Source: Methylobacterium sp. J-078 (GTDB lineage Bacteria > Pseudomonadota > Alphaproteobacteria > Rhizobiales > Beijerinckiaceae). From it: 64,000 nt of DNA. Both the position numbers and the translations under genes were made by a program. Shown one piece after another: positions 10,123 to 20,276 of the stretch (the stretch's first letter is position 1; every line of letters begins with the position of its first letter). Location of the stretch: contig NZ_JAKSYI010000132.1 of the NCBI RefSeq assembly GCF_022829285.1, positions 242,640 through 306,639 on the forward strand, written 5' to 3'. The notes beneath the pieces were generated by a model. That model was not told the DNA's origin. It saw nothing but the letters and a program-made list of their open reading frames with translations, and made no database searches.

Positions 10123-11520
10123 ATGGCCTATCGTCACGTCGTCGGCCCTCGCACCCATGTCTTCGCCGATCTCGCGACCCTGATGGCCAAGGCCACGCCG
10201 GTGCGCTCCGGCGACCGGCTCGCCGGCATCGCGGCCGAATCCGCCGAAGAGGAGATGGCGGCTCGCTGGTGTCTCGCCGAGGTTCCGCTCAGCGAGATCC
10301 TGGCGCGGCCGCTGATCGCCTACGAGGACGACGACGTCACCCGCCTCATCCTCGACACCCACGATGCGGGGGCCTTCGCGGCGATCGCGCACCTCACCGT
10401 CGGCGATTTTCGTGAATTCCTGCTCACCGCGTCGTCGGATACGCTCGCCCGGATCGCCCCGGGCATCACGCCCGAGATCGCGGCGGCTGTCTGCAAGATC
10501 ATGCGCAATCAGGATCTCATCCTGGTGGCGCGCAAGTGCCGGGTGGTGACGCGCTTTCGCAGCACCATCGGCCTGCCGGGGCGCCTCGCCGTGCGGCTGC
10601 AGCCCAACCACCCGACGGACGATGCCGCCGGCATCACGGCCTCGATCATCGACGGCCTGTCCTACGGCTGCGGGGACGCGGTCATCGGCCTGAACCCGGC
10701 CTCCGATTCCGTCTCGGCCCTGAGCGCCCTCCTCCACCTCATCGACGACCTGATCCAGCGCCTCGAGATCCCGACGCAGGGCTGCATCCTCACCCATGTC
10801 ACCACGACGCTCGAGGCGATGAACCGGGGCCTTCCGGTCGACCTGGTGTTTCAGTCGATCGCCGGCACGCAAGGGGCCAATGCCAGCTTCGGCGTCACCC
10901 TGCCCATCCTGAAGGAGGCGCACGAGGCGGCGCTCGCCCTCAAGCGCGGCACGGTGGGCGACAACTGCATGTATTTCGAGACCGGACAGGGCTCGGCCCT
11001 CTCGGCCGGCCAGCACCACGGCATCGACCAGCAGACCCTGGAGGCGCGGGCCTATGCGGTGGCGCGGCCGTTCCGGCCCCTCCTCGTCAACACGGTGGTG
11101 GGCTTCATCGGGCCGGAATACCTCTACGACGGCAAGGAGATCATCCGGGCCGGCCTGGAGGACCATTTCTGCGGCAAGCTCATGGGCGTGCCGCTGGGTT
11201 GCGACGTTTGCTACACCAACCATGCCGAAGCCGACCAGAACGACATGGACACCCTGCTCACCCTGCTGGGGGCGGCGGGCTGCAACTTCATCATGGGCGT
11301 GCCGGGGGCCGACGACGTGATGCTGAACTACCAGTCCACCTCGTTCCACGACTCGCTCTACCTGCGCGAGGTGCTCGGCCTGAAGCGCGCCCCGGAATTC
11401 GAGGCCTGGCTGGAACGGATCGGGCTGACCGACGCGGACGGCACCCTGGTGCCGGAGGGGCCGAGCGCCCGCCTCATCGCCGCGGCCCCCGGCCTCGCCG
11501 ACCGGGACGTGGCGGCATGA
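10123..11520 (+). CDS. eutB: Ethanolamine ammonia-lyase large subunit
   Basis: A 465-aa catalytic subunit of the adenosylcobalamin-dependent lyase that converts ethanolamine to acetaldehyde and ammonia. Family blocks include LSYGCGDAVIGLNPASDSVSAL, GCILTHVTTTLEAMN, TGQGSALSAG and CDVCYTNHAEADQND. E. coli EutB is 453 aa. The chosen ATG at 10123 (MAYRHVVGPRTHVFADL) follows an AGGAG-like stretch, though the frame opens at 10048. The stop overlaps the eutC start as ATGA. No microcompartment shell genes, EutA reactivase or EutH permease are present here, so this is the stand-alone soluble version. Confidence 0.95.
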   Translation: MAYRHVVGPRTHVFADLATLMAKATPVRSGDRLAGIAAESAEEEMAARWCLAEVPLSEILARPLIAYEDDDVTRLILDTHDAGAFAAIAHLTVGDFREFLLTASSDTLARIAPGITPEIAAAVCKIMRNQDLILVARKCRVVTRFRSTIGLPGRLAVRLQPNHPTDDAAGITASIIDGLSYGCGDAVIGLNPASDSVSALSALLHLIDDLIQRLEIPTQGCILTHVTTTLEAMNRGLPVDLVFQSIAGTQGANASFGVTLPILKEAHEAALALKRGTVGDNCMYFETGQGSALSAGQHHGIDQQTLEARAYAVARPFRPLLVNTVVGFIGPEYLYDGKEIIRAGLEDHFCGKLMGVPLGCDVCYTNHAEADQNDMDTLLTLLGAAGCNFIMGVPGADDVMLNYQSTSFHDSLYLREVLGLKRAPEFEAWLERIGLTDADGTLVPEGPSARLIAAAPGLADRDVAA

Positions 11521-12320
11521 GCGGCGATCGCACGACGGACGATCCCTGGGCGCGCCTCGCGCGGCTCACGCCCGCCCGCATCGGCCTCGGTCGGGCGGGC
11601 GCCGGTCTGCCGACGCGGGAAGTCCTGCGCTTCGGCCTCGCCCATGCCCAGGCCCGCGACGCGGTCCACACCGCCCTCGATGCGGAGGCGGTCTGCGCCG
11701 GCATCGCGTCGCTCGGCTTCGAAACCTTCACCGTCGCCTCGTCGGCGCCCGACCGGGCGACCTACCTGCGCCGGCCCGACCTCGGACGCGCGCTGAGCGA
11801 CGCGTCGCGCGAGGCCCTGTCCGCCCGCGCCGGCGAGGCCGTGGATCTCGCCCTGGTGGTGGCGGACGGCCTCTCCGCCCGCGCGGTGCACGAGGGCGCG
11901 GCCGGCTTCCTCGCGGCCTTCAAGCCTTACGTCGCACGGGCCGGCTGGCGCCTGGCCCCGGTGATCGTGGCGGTTCAGGGCCGGGTTGCCCTGGGCGACG
12001 GCATCGGCGCCGCGCTGAAGGCCCGCGCCGTGGTCGTGCTGATCGGTGAGCGGCCCGGACTGTCCTCCCCGGACAGCCTCGGGGCCTATCTCACCCTCGA
12101 TCCGCGCATCGGGCGCTCGGATGCCGAGCGCAACTGCATCTCGAACATCCGCCCGGCAGGCCTCTCGGCGGAGATCGCAGCCTTCAAGCTCGACTGGCTC
12201 CTGACCCAGGCCTTCGCCCTCGGCATTTCGGGTGTGAACCTGAAGGACGGAAGCGGCACCGCGCTCGAAGGCGGCGCGAAGCCGGTTCCCCTCGTGGGAG
12301 GCGCCTCACCCGGATCTTAG
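11517..12320 (+). CDS. eutC: Ethanolamine ammonia-lyase small subunit
   Basis: A 267-aa partner of EutB that helps bind adenosylcobalamin. Family blocks: RIGLGRAGAGLPTREVLRFGLAHAQARDAV near the N-terminus, VIVAVQGRVALGDGIG in the middle, and GERPGLSSPDSLGAYLT with SDAERNCISNIRP toward the end. The ATG sits in the eutB stop (ATGA), giving strict translational coupling and the expected 1:1 stoichiometry. No further eut gene follows; the next gene is on the other strand. Confidence 0.95.
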   Translation: MSGDRTTDDPWARLARLTPARIGLGRAGAGLPTREVLRFGLAHAQARDAVHTALDAEAVCAGIASLGFETFTVASSAPDRATYLRRPDLGRALSDASREALSARAGEAVDLALVVADGLSARAVHEGAAGFLAAFKPYVARAGWRLAPVIVAVQGRVALGDGIGAALKARAVVVLIGERPGLSSPDSLGAYLTLDPRIGRSDAERNCISNIRPAGLSAEIAAFKLDWLLTQAFALGISGVNLKDGSGTALEGGAKPVPLVGGASPGS

Positions 12321-12451
12321 GCTGTGGCGGGGTGAACGCGTGAGTGATCGGGCGACGGGCGCGGACCTGAGCGCATGCCCATGGTGCCGTCCGACGCGGA
12401 TGCGCCGACCCTTTCCCGATGCCGAAGACCGTCTATTCCGTCTGCGCTGCG

Positions 12452-13000
12452 TCAGTCCTGCGGCCCGGACAGGACCATCAGCATCAAGGCAACGTGGGCT
12501 GCGTTGGCGATCGCCCCGGACAGAGCCAGGCGCTTGGCTTTCTGACGCGATACGAGCACGACTTCGATGTCCTCGGTCGGCTCCGGATCGGACGCGCCGG
12601 CGACCACACCCGTGGCGCGGATGAGGTGCAGGCGATTGGCGTAGCGCGCCGGGTCGATGCTGAGCGTGGTCACGTGGGCGAGGGTCCCCCCGTGGAACCC
12701 GGTTTCCTCGCGGAGTTCGCGGGCGCCGACTGCGACGGCGTCGGTGTCCTGAGGGTCCATCACGCCTCCGGGAAGCTCGAGGCTGAGATCCTGAATTCCA
12801 TGGCGGTACTGCCGGACCAGGACGACGCGATCGGCCTCATCCGTCGCGAAGACATGCACGAAGTCGGGAAATTCGAGAACGTAGTACGGCGCCACCGCGA
12901 CCCCGGCGGGCGTGGAGCAATCGTCGGCTCTGACGCTGATCCACCGATCACGGAAGGCGTGGGCCGATCGATGGATCGTCCAGCGCTTATCACCGGTCAT
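12452..13000 (-). CDS. Nudix hydrolase
   Basis: A 182-aa Nudix-fold pyrophosphohydrolase. The Nudix box is recognisable as GGVMDPQDTDAVAVGARELREETGF (about residues 75-99). It retains REL-EE-G for metal binding, but the upstream Glu of the consensus is replaced by an Asp/Thr stretch with one extra residue. The preceding VRQYRHGIQDLSLELPGG resembles ADP-ribose and related NDP-sugar hydrolases (NudF/YjhB-like). The substrate is not assignable. It stands alone, convergent with eutC. Confidence 0.85.
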   Translation of the reverse strand: MTGDKRWTIHRSAHAFRDRWISVRADDCSTPAGVAVAPYYVLEFPDFVHVFATDEADRVVLVRQYRHGIQDLSLELPGGVMDPQDTDAVAVGARELREETGFHGGTLAHVTTLSIDPARYANRLHLIRATGVVAGASDPEPTEDIEVVLVSRQKAKRLALSGAIANAAHVALMLMVLSGPQD

Positions 13001-13406
13001 TCCTGATCCTCATCTGCAGCCGAGTGGCGATGCCGGGCGGCAGGGACCGATACCCTAAAAACCTGGAGACCACAGCGCGACCGGGCCGCGGTGAAGCTCC
13101 CGATCGTCGACGATCTCGGCGAGGTGCCGCTGCCGCCGACGGGGGCCGGGTTCTCGGCCGGAGCGGTGTCCCCTCATCCGGCGTCGGCAGCGTATCGCGA
13201 TCCTGTCCGTTGTCCGGTTCAACGGCCACGGCCAGGACCCCTCGGCATCGGCCGTCATCACGCGTCAGGCATGTGAGGCTCGACGTGCGATCCAGGAGAC
13301 GATCGCAGACCCGCGTGGCGGCCATCGCTCGGACGCCACGCTTGCTCCAGGCTGACAACGCACGGACCTTTAAGGACCGAACGTGGACCCTTGGGTCGGC
13401 TATCCA
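13001..13406. other. Intergenic region without recognisable gene
   Basis: A 406-bp stretch between the Nudix gene start and the hppA stop. Short frames on both strands (up to about 120 codons) have no recognisable motif and the Arg/Pro-rich composition of spurious GC-rich frames. It should contain the Nudix promoter and the hppA terminator. I see no strong stem-loop with a T-run. Confidence 0.5.
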
Positions 13407-15554
<2,148 letters not shown>

Positions 15555-16185
15555 GCGACCGTCCTTGATTGGATGATGTCCGCTGGGGGCTTGGGCGTCT
15601 TCTTGGTCGTCTCAGCCGTTTCCTGGACTTGCTGGCCGTGCGGGGTTCCGGGCGGCGATGGCAGGCTCGAGCCGCGCGCTCGGGAACCCGCATCGCGCCA
15701 GTATTGGTGTTTCGCTTCAGTGCGCGCCTGCTCTGAGTGCCAAACTTCCGAGGCACTTGCAAATGCTGCTTAGGTTTTTCATCCGCGAATATTGGTGCGT
15801 TGCAGCATCGGTGCGTGGTCGGCTGTCGATGCGGAGGGTCGCGTGCGCCGGCTCGGTGCCGCAATACGGGTTCGTGAGCGGGACGAGATCCTTGTCACCC
15901 CTCGGGATATCGTAGCATCACGCTGCGGGAACGTCCCCGGGCGCAGTCGTGAATATTTGTGAACGTGATGATAAGAGTAGTATTTGCTGCGATATTCGAC
16001 ACTCTCGAGGATTATTGTCTCCCAACAAGCCGATGGTCTTCTGGTGAACCAGATGAGGGAAGTTGCGAAATAATGCACTTTTCGGACGCGCGGACGATCG
16101 GCGCGTGATCGGGCGCAGCGGCGCGGTGCCCGGTATCGGACGGATCAGGCGCATATCCGTGCGTGCGGTCGGGGCCGGACGCGGA
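15555..16185. other. Intergenic region upstream of hppA
   Basis: A 631-bp stretch between the hppA start and the uraD stop (both genes on the minus strand). It should contain the hppA promoter. The part from about 15920 to 16080 is clearly more AT-rich than the neighbours (for example gtgaatatttgtgaacgtgat). A short near-repeat tattggtg occurs at about 15702 and 15791. The open frames crossing it have no recognisable domain. A small RNA is possible but I cannot support one. Confidence 0.5.
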
Positions 16186-16836
16186 TCAGGGCCCGGCGGT
16201 GACCCGGCGCTCCAGGCGCATCCGGGTGATGGCCGCGATCTCGGCAAGAGCTGCTTCCAACTCCGCTGTCGGCGAATGGGCTAGACGCCGTTCGAACTCC
16301 CGAAGGATCTCGGCGCGTCCGCGCCCGCGCACCGCGATGATGAAGGGGAAGCCGAAGCGCGCGCGATAGGCCGCGTTGAGGTGGTCGAAGCGGTCGAACT
16401 CCGCCGGGCTCATGCGGTCGAGGCCCGCGCTTCCCTGCTCGGAGACGGAGGCGTCGGTCATCTGCCGGCCCCTCGCCTCCGGGCCGGCGAGCTCGGGATG
16501 GGCGTTGAGCAGCGCGCGGACCTCCGCCGGCGAGGCCTCGCGGACCATCGCCACCATGGCGTCGTGGAGCGCGTCACGGCTCGCGAAGGGACGCGCCGCC
16601 CAGGCCCGCCATGCCACCCAGGGCGAGTGTTCGAAGACGCTGCCGAAATTGGCCACGAAGGCGTCCCGATCCATGCGGTTGACGTTCGCCAAGTCGACGG
16701 GTGCCAAGTCGACGGGTGCTAGGTCGACGGGCGCCGGGGCGATCGCGTCTGGCGCGGCGCGTGCCGGGCCGATGGTCGCTGCCGTAGTCAGCACGAGCGC
16801 GACGATCGTGGCTTTGAGCATGGGGCGGCCCGGCAT
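16186..16836 (-). CDS. uraD: OHCU decarboxylase with signal peptide
   Basis: 2-oxo-4-hydroxy-4-carboxy-5-ureidoimidazoline decarboxylase, the last step of urate conversion to S-allantoin. The mature domain holds the family landmarks FEHSPWVAWRAWAARPF, the catalytic-His block LLNAHPELAG, and FGFPFIIAVRGR. The N-terminus MPGRPMLKATIVALVLTTAA ending in ARA is a Sec-type signal peptide, unusual for this normally cytosolic or peroxisomal enzyme. After it comes a triple APVDL repeat that may act as a linker. The start at 16836 lies 5 bp past the hiuH stop (16842), so the two consecutive urate-pathway genes form an operon. ATG 16821 is an alternative start. Confidence 0.9.
   Translation of the reverse strand: MPGRPMLKATIVALVLTTAATIGPARAAPDAIAPAPVDLAPVDLAPVDLANVNRMDRDAFVANFGSVFEHSPWVAWRAWAARPFASRDALHDAMVAMVREASPAEVRALLNAHPELAGPEARGRQMTDASVSEQGSAGLDRMSPAEFDRFDHLNAAYRARFGFPFIIAVRGRGRAEILREFERRLAHSPTAELEAALAEIAAITRMRLERRVTAGP
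16691..16735 (-). repeat. Triple 15-bp tandem repeat in uraD
   Basis: Three consecutive 15-bp units (16691-16705, 16706-16720, 16721-16735) differing at three bases. They encode APVDL three times between the signal peptide and the catalytic domain of UraD. The minor sequence differences suggest the expansion is not very recent. Confidence 0.85.
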
Positions 16837-16841
16837 GGTGC

Positions 16842-17285
16842 TCAGCTTCCGCGATAGGTCGCGTAGCTCCAGGGCGTTGTCAGCAGCGGTACGTGGTAGT
16901 GGGCCTTGCCGTCCGCGATGGAGAACTGCACCGGGACCGTGTCGAGGAAGGCCGGCTCGGCCAGCGGCGTGCCGAGGCTCCGGTAATACGCCGCGACATG
17001 GAAGACGATCTGGTAGCTGCCGGTCCTGAAGGCCTCGCCGGTCATCAGGGGTTTGTCGGTGCGCCCGTCCTTGTTGGTCTTCGTGGAGGCGACGAGGGCG
17101 TAGGTCTCGCCCTCCCGTCGATAGAAGTCGATGTCCATGCCGGCGGCCGGCTTGCCGTTCGCGGTGTCGAGGACGTGGGTCGTCAGGCGTCCGGTCTCCT
17201 CGGCCCGTGCTGGGGCCGTCAGCAGCGTGGCGGCTCCGATAAGGCCCGCGAGCAGTGCACGCCGCGATGATCCGAAGCCGTTCAT
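16842..17285 (-). CDS. hiuH: 5-hydroxyisourate hydrolase with Tat-like signal
   Basis: Transthyretin-related hydrolase converting 5-hydroxyisourate to OHCU. Family signature residues are all present: LTTHVLDTANGKPA at the mature N-terminus, YQIVFHVAAYY in the middle, HYHVPLLTTPWSYATYRGS at the end, with the diagnostic C-terminal YRGS. The leader MNGFGSSRRALLAGLIGAATLLTAPARA has a twin-arginine followed by a hydrophobic segment and ARA cleavage site, so export is predicted. The start at 17285 is eight bases after GGGGGA; ATG 17291 is possible. It precedes uraD in the same operon and follows thiL by 89 bp. Confidence 0.92.
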   Translation of the reverse strand: MNGFGSSRRALLAGLIGAATLLTAPARAEETGRLTTHVLDTANGKPAAGMDIDFYRREGETYALVASTKTNKDGRTDKPLMTGEAFRTGSYQIVFHVAAYYRSLGTPLAEPAFLDTVPVQFSIADGKAHYHVPLLTTPWSYATYRGS

Positions 17286-17374
17286 GCGCATCTTCCCCCG
17301 TCGCGGCACCGCATCCGCGCGGGTCCGCACCGACCGAACTAGCAGGAACGATGCCGGGTTCTCCGGGCCAATCG

Positions 17375-18403
17375 TCAGAAATGGCTGAACGATCCGGTCC
17401 CGATGGACAATGGCCGCCCCGAGGCCTGCCGGAAGACCGAAACCCCCTGCCCCGCCGTGACCGTGCCAATGCAGGTCAGGGGCACGCCGACCGCCTCGGC
17501 CTCCGCCAGCAGGGCGTCCAGGCGCTCCGGCGCAACCGCGCAGAGGATCTCGTAGTCGTCGCCCCCGGTGACGATCGTCGGCAGCACCTCGGGGGCCGCC
17601 GCCAGGGCGCGGGCCGCCGCCTCGGACAGGGGCAGCGCGGCAAGATCGACGTCGGCCGAGAGCCCCTGCTCGTCCGGCCCACCCTTGAGCATCTTGGCGA
17701 GATCCCCGGCGAGTCCGTCCGAGACGTCCATCGCGGCCCGCGCATGCGCGCGCAGGACGGGCGCCAGGGCGATGCGCGGACGCGGGTGCCAGTAGCGGTC
17801 GATCAGGGCGGCACGGTCGGAGGCGTCGAGGGCCTCCGCCCAGGCCGCCGGCGGCGCTTTCCGCAGATGCAGCCCGAGGGCGGCATCGCCGATGGTACCG
17901 CTGACGCAGAGGCGGTCGCCGATTCGGGCTCCCAGGCGTCGGACCATGGCGCCCCGCGGCACCTCGCCGATGGCGGTGACGCCGATCAGTGCGGGTCCGG
18001 CCGCCCGCACGGTGTCGCCGCCGAGCAGCGCGCCGCCGAACGCGGCGAGCCCCGCGCCGAGCCCGGCCGCGAAGCCCGCGAGCCAGTCTTCGCTCCAATC
18101 GTCCGGCAGGGCCAGGGTGAGCAGGTAACCCCGCGGACTGGCACCCTTCGCGGCGAGGTCCGAGACGTTCACGCCGAGGGCCTTGCGGGCGATCGATGCG
18201 GGTGGGTCGTCGGGAAAGTAATGCACGCCGGCCACGATGGCGTCGGCGGTGAGAACGAGGTCGCAGCCGGGGCTCGGGGTCAGGGTGGCGGCGTCGTCGC
18301 GCAGGCCGTCCGCACCGGGGCCGGCCAGGGGGGCGAAGTAGCGGGCGATGAGGCCGTCCTCGTCGGGCCGGAGCCCGCCGGCCTCCGGCCGGTCTTCGGC
18401 CAC
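17375..18403 (-). CDS. thiL: Thiamine-monophosphate kinase
   Basis: A 342-aa ATP-dependent kinase making thiamine diphosphate from thiamine phosphate. Family motifs: DDAATLTPSPGCDLVLTAD near residue 36, the Mg-binding VNVSDLAAKGASPRGYLL near 78, AAMDVSDGLAGDLAKML near 218, and GGDDYEILCAV near 285. The product is the cofactor of PoxB in this window. The start is 6 bp from the nusB stop, so it is transcribed with ribH and nusB, the usual alphaproteobacterial order. Confidence 0.94.
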   Translation of the reverse strand: MAEDRPEAGGLRPDEDGLIARYFAPLAGPGADGLRDDAATLTPSPGCDLVLTADAIVAGVHYFPDDPPASIARKALGVNVSDLAAKGASPRGYLLTLALPDDWSEDWLAGFAAGLGAGLAAFGGALLGGDTVRAAGPALIGVTAIGEVPRGAMVRRLGARIGDRLCVSGTIGDAALGLHLRKAPPAAWAEALDASDRAALIDRYWHPRPRIALAPVLRAHARAAMDVSDGLAGDLAKMLKGGPDEQGLSADVDLAALPLSEAAARALAAAPEVLPTIVTGGDDYEILCAVAPERLDALLAEAEAVGVPLTCIGTVTAGQGVSVFRQASGRPLSIGTGSFSHF

Positions 18404-18408
18404 GCGGC

Positions 18409-18918
18409 TCAGGCCCGCCCGGAGGCCGGCAAGCCGGCGAATTCATTGCCGCGTACCTCGCGCGCCACTTTGTCGAGGACGCCGTTGATCAGTCCCGGCT
18501 CGTCGCCGTCGTAGAAGCTGTGCGCGACGTCGACGTATTCGGAGATGGCGACGCGGGCCGGCACGTCGCGCCGGTACATCAGTTCATAGGCACCCGCACG
18601 CAGGATGGCGCGCAGCACCGTCTCGATGCGCTTCAGGGGCCAGCCCGCCGCGAGCGCCCCGTCGAGCTGCGGATCGATGGCGCGCTGCTCGTCGACGACC
18701 CCGCGCAGGAGGTCGCGGAAGAAGGCGATCTCGGCCTGCGGATGGGCGATGCCGTCGACCTCGCGACCGATCCAGAACGTCTCGAACTCGGCCAGCGCCT
18801 CGATCACGCCCTTGCCCGAGATCTCCATGTCGTAGAGCGCCTGCACCACGGCGAGGCGAGCACCGCTCCGTTCGGAGCTCTTCGACTCGGAATTCTTGGA
18901 CTCGGAATTCTTGGCCAT
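18409..18918 (-). CDS. nusB: Transcription antitermination factor NusB
   Basis: A 169-aa NusB that binds boxA RNA with NusE (S10) and promotes rRNA antitermination. Core motifs: SGARLAVVQALYDMEISG, FFRDLLRGVVDEQ, LKRIETVLRAILRAGAYEL, VPARVAISEYVDVAHSFYDGDEPGLINGVLDKVAREVR. The ATG at 18918 follows GGAGAGG and lies 5 bp past the ribH stop; a TTG at 18927 is less likely. The N-terminus carries an unusual Ser/Glu/Lys repeat (NSESKNSESKSSE) encoded by 15-bp units. Confidence 0.94.
   Translation of the reverse strand: MAKNSESKNSESKSSERSGARLAVVQALYDMEISGKGVIEALAEFETFWIGREVDGIAHPQAEIAFFRDLLRGVVDEQRAIDPQLDGALAAGWPLKRIETVLRAILRAGAYELMYRRDVPARVAISEYVDVAHSFYDGDEPGLINGVLDKVAREVRGNEFAGLPASGRA
18875..18914 (-). 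repeat. 15-bp repeat at nusB 5' end
   Basis: Units at 18875-18889, 18890-18904 and a partial one at 18905-18914 give the repeated pentapeptide at the NusB N-terminus. The second and third units are identical over ten bases; the first is diverged. Confidence 0.75.
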
Positions 18919-18923
18919 GATGT

Positions 18924-19430
18924 TCAATCCTCTCCGACCGACGCCGCCGATGCGTCGCGCTTCAGCGACAGCACCGCGAGCGCGGCCTCGGCGGCACCGC
19001 CGCCCTTGTTCAGTTCGGCGACCCGGGCGCGGGCCTGGGCCTGGGCCTCGGTCTCCACCGTCAGGATGCCGTTGCCGAGCGGCAGACGCAGGGTGACGGA
19101 CAGGTCCATCAGGGCCCGCGCGCTCTCGCCCGCGACGATGTCGTAATGTCTGGTCTCGCCGCGGATGACGCAGCCCAGGGCCACCACGGCGTCGTAGGGC
19201 TGTCCTGCGCGAGCGGCGGCCTCGACCAGGATCGCGATGGCCGCAGGAATCTCCAGGGCACCCGGCACCGTCACCACGGTCGCCACCGCCTCGGCCGCCG
19301 CCAGGGCGCCTTCGGCGCCGGCCAGGAGCTCATCGGAGAGATCCTCGTAATAGCGGGCCTCCACCACGAGGACGCGCGCGCCCTTGACGTTGGCGGGGGC
19401 GGTGCGGACAGCGTAGGCGTGCGATACCAT
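18924..19430 (-). CDS. ribH: 6,7-dimethyl-8-ribityllumazine synthase
   Basis: A 168-aa enzyme that condenses the ribityl-aminouracil with dihydroxybutanone phosphate, the penultimate step of riboflavin synthesis. Motifs: RVLVVEARYYEDLSDELLAGA, TVPGALEIPAAI, YDAVVALGCVIRGETRHYDIV (with the active-site His), and LPLGNGILTVETEAQAQARA. The start ATG at 19430 is the only good candidate. It lies 200 bp after ribE and 5 bp before nusB, forming a ribH-nusB-thiL transcript. Confidence 0.95.
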   Translation of the reverse strand: MVSHAYAVRTAPANVKGARVLVVEARYYEDLSDELLAGAEGALAAAEAVATVVTVPGALEIPAAIAILVEAAARAGQPYDAVVALGCVIRGETRHYDIVAGESARALMDLSVTLRLPLGNGILTVETEAQAQARARVAELNKGGGAAEAALAVLSLKRDASAASVGED

Positions 19431-19630
19431 CGAGGGGCCTTCACGGATGCGATCGACGCTTGGCGCGCGGCCGGTCTGTCCCGGGCGGCAGCCCGACGGA
19501 GCGGCGCGTGCCGGCGTGCGCGGCTCGACCGGCGGGGGAATCCCTTCGATCGCAGGCGCGAGCGATAGACCGAAGGCGCGGTCGCGACAAGGCGAGGCTG
19601 AGCATCGCGGGGTCCCGCCCCGCGCCGCGA

Positions 19631-20275
19631 TCATGCGTCGCGTACAGGCCGGCTCTCGGACAGGCGGGCGGCGTAGCGGGCGATGAGATCGACCTCGAGG
19701 TTGAGCCGGTCCCCGGCCCGGCGCTCGCCCCAGGTGGTGACCGCGAGGGTGTGCGGGATGAGGAGCACCGAGAACAGGTCGTCGTCCACGGTGTTCACGG
19801 TGAGCGAGGTGCCGTCGAGGCAGACGGACCCCTTCTCGGCGATGAAGCGCGCGAGCTGCGCCGGAGCCCGGAGGGTGAAGCGGTCGGAGGGAGCCCATTG
19901 CGGATCGCCCGCGCCACCCGTGACGGGATCGCGGGCGACGAGTTCGGCGAGACCGTCGACGTGGCCGGTGACGAGGTGGCCGCCGAGTTCGTCGCCGATC
20001 TTGAGGGAGCGCTCCAGGTTCAGGCGCCGGCCTTCCCGCCATTCCCCCACATGGGTGCGGGCGAGCGTCTCGGCCGCGGCGTCGATCGCGAAGATGCAGC
20101 CGCCCTCCACAGGCTCCACCGCCACCGCGGTGAGGCAGGGACCCGAGCAGGCGATGGAGGCGCCGAGGGCGATCGAGGCCGGATCGTAGTGCGAGCGGAT
20201 GCGGATGCGGCGCAGGCGGTCATCGCCCTCGACCGACACCACTTCCCCGACATCCGTGACGAGACCGGTGAACAT
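19631..20275 (-). CDS. ribE: Riboflavin synthase alpha subunit
   Basis: A 214-aa enzyme that dismutates two lumazines into riboflavin plus the pyrimidine precursor. It shows the canonical start MFTGLVTDVGEV and two tandem lumazine-binding barrels: first repeat with GASIACSGPCLTAVAVE, second with CLDGTSLTVNTVDDDLFSVLLIPHT. HLVTGHVDG lies between. ATG 20275 sits one base after the ribD stop (TGA-G-ATG), so it is co-translated with ribD. The gene is also called ribC or ribB in other naming schemes. Confidence 0.95.
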   Translation of the reverse strand: MFTGLVTDVGEVVSVEGDDRLRRIRIRSHYDPASIALGASIACSGPCLTAVAVEPVEGGCIFAIDAAAETLARTHVGEWREGRRLNLERSLKIGDELGGHLVTGHVDGLAELVARDPVTGGAGDPQWAPSDRFTLRAPAQLARFIAEKGSVCLDGTSLTVNTVDDDLFSVLLIPHTLAVTTWGERRAGDRLNLEVDLIARYAARLSESRPVRDA

Positions 20276-20276
20276 C

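Noticed and set aside
9139..12320. Ethanolamine microcompartment locus
   Set aside because: No shell-protein, EutA, EutE or EutG genes are found; only eutBC are present.
19431..19630. Possible FMN riboswitch before ribH
   Set aside because: None of the conserved RFN-element blocks (such as the agggttcggggc type) can be found in this 200-bp gap on the minus strand.
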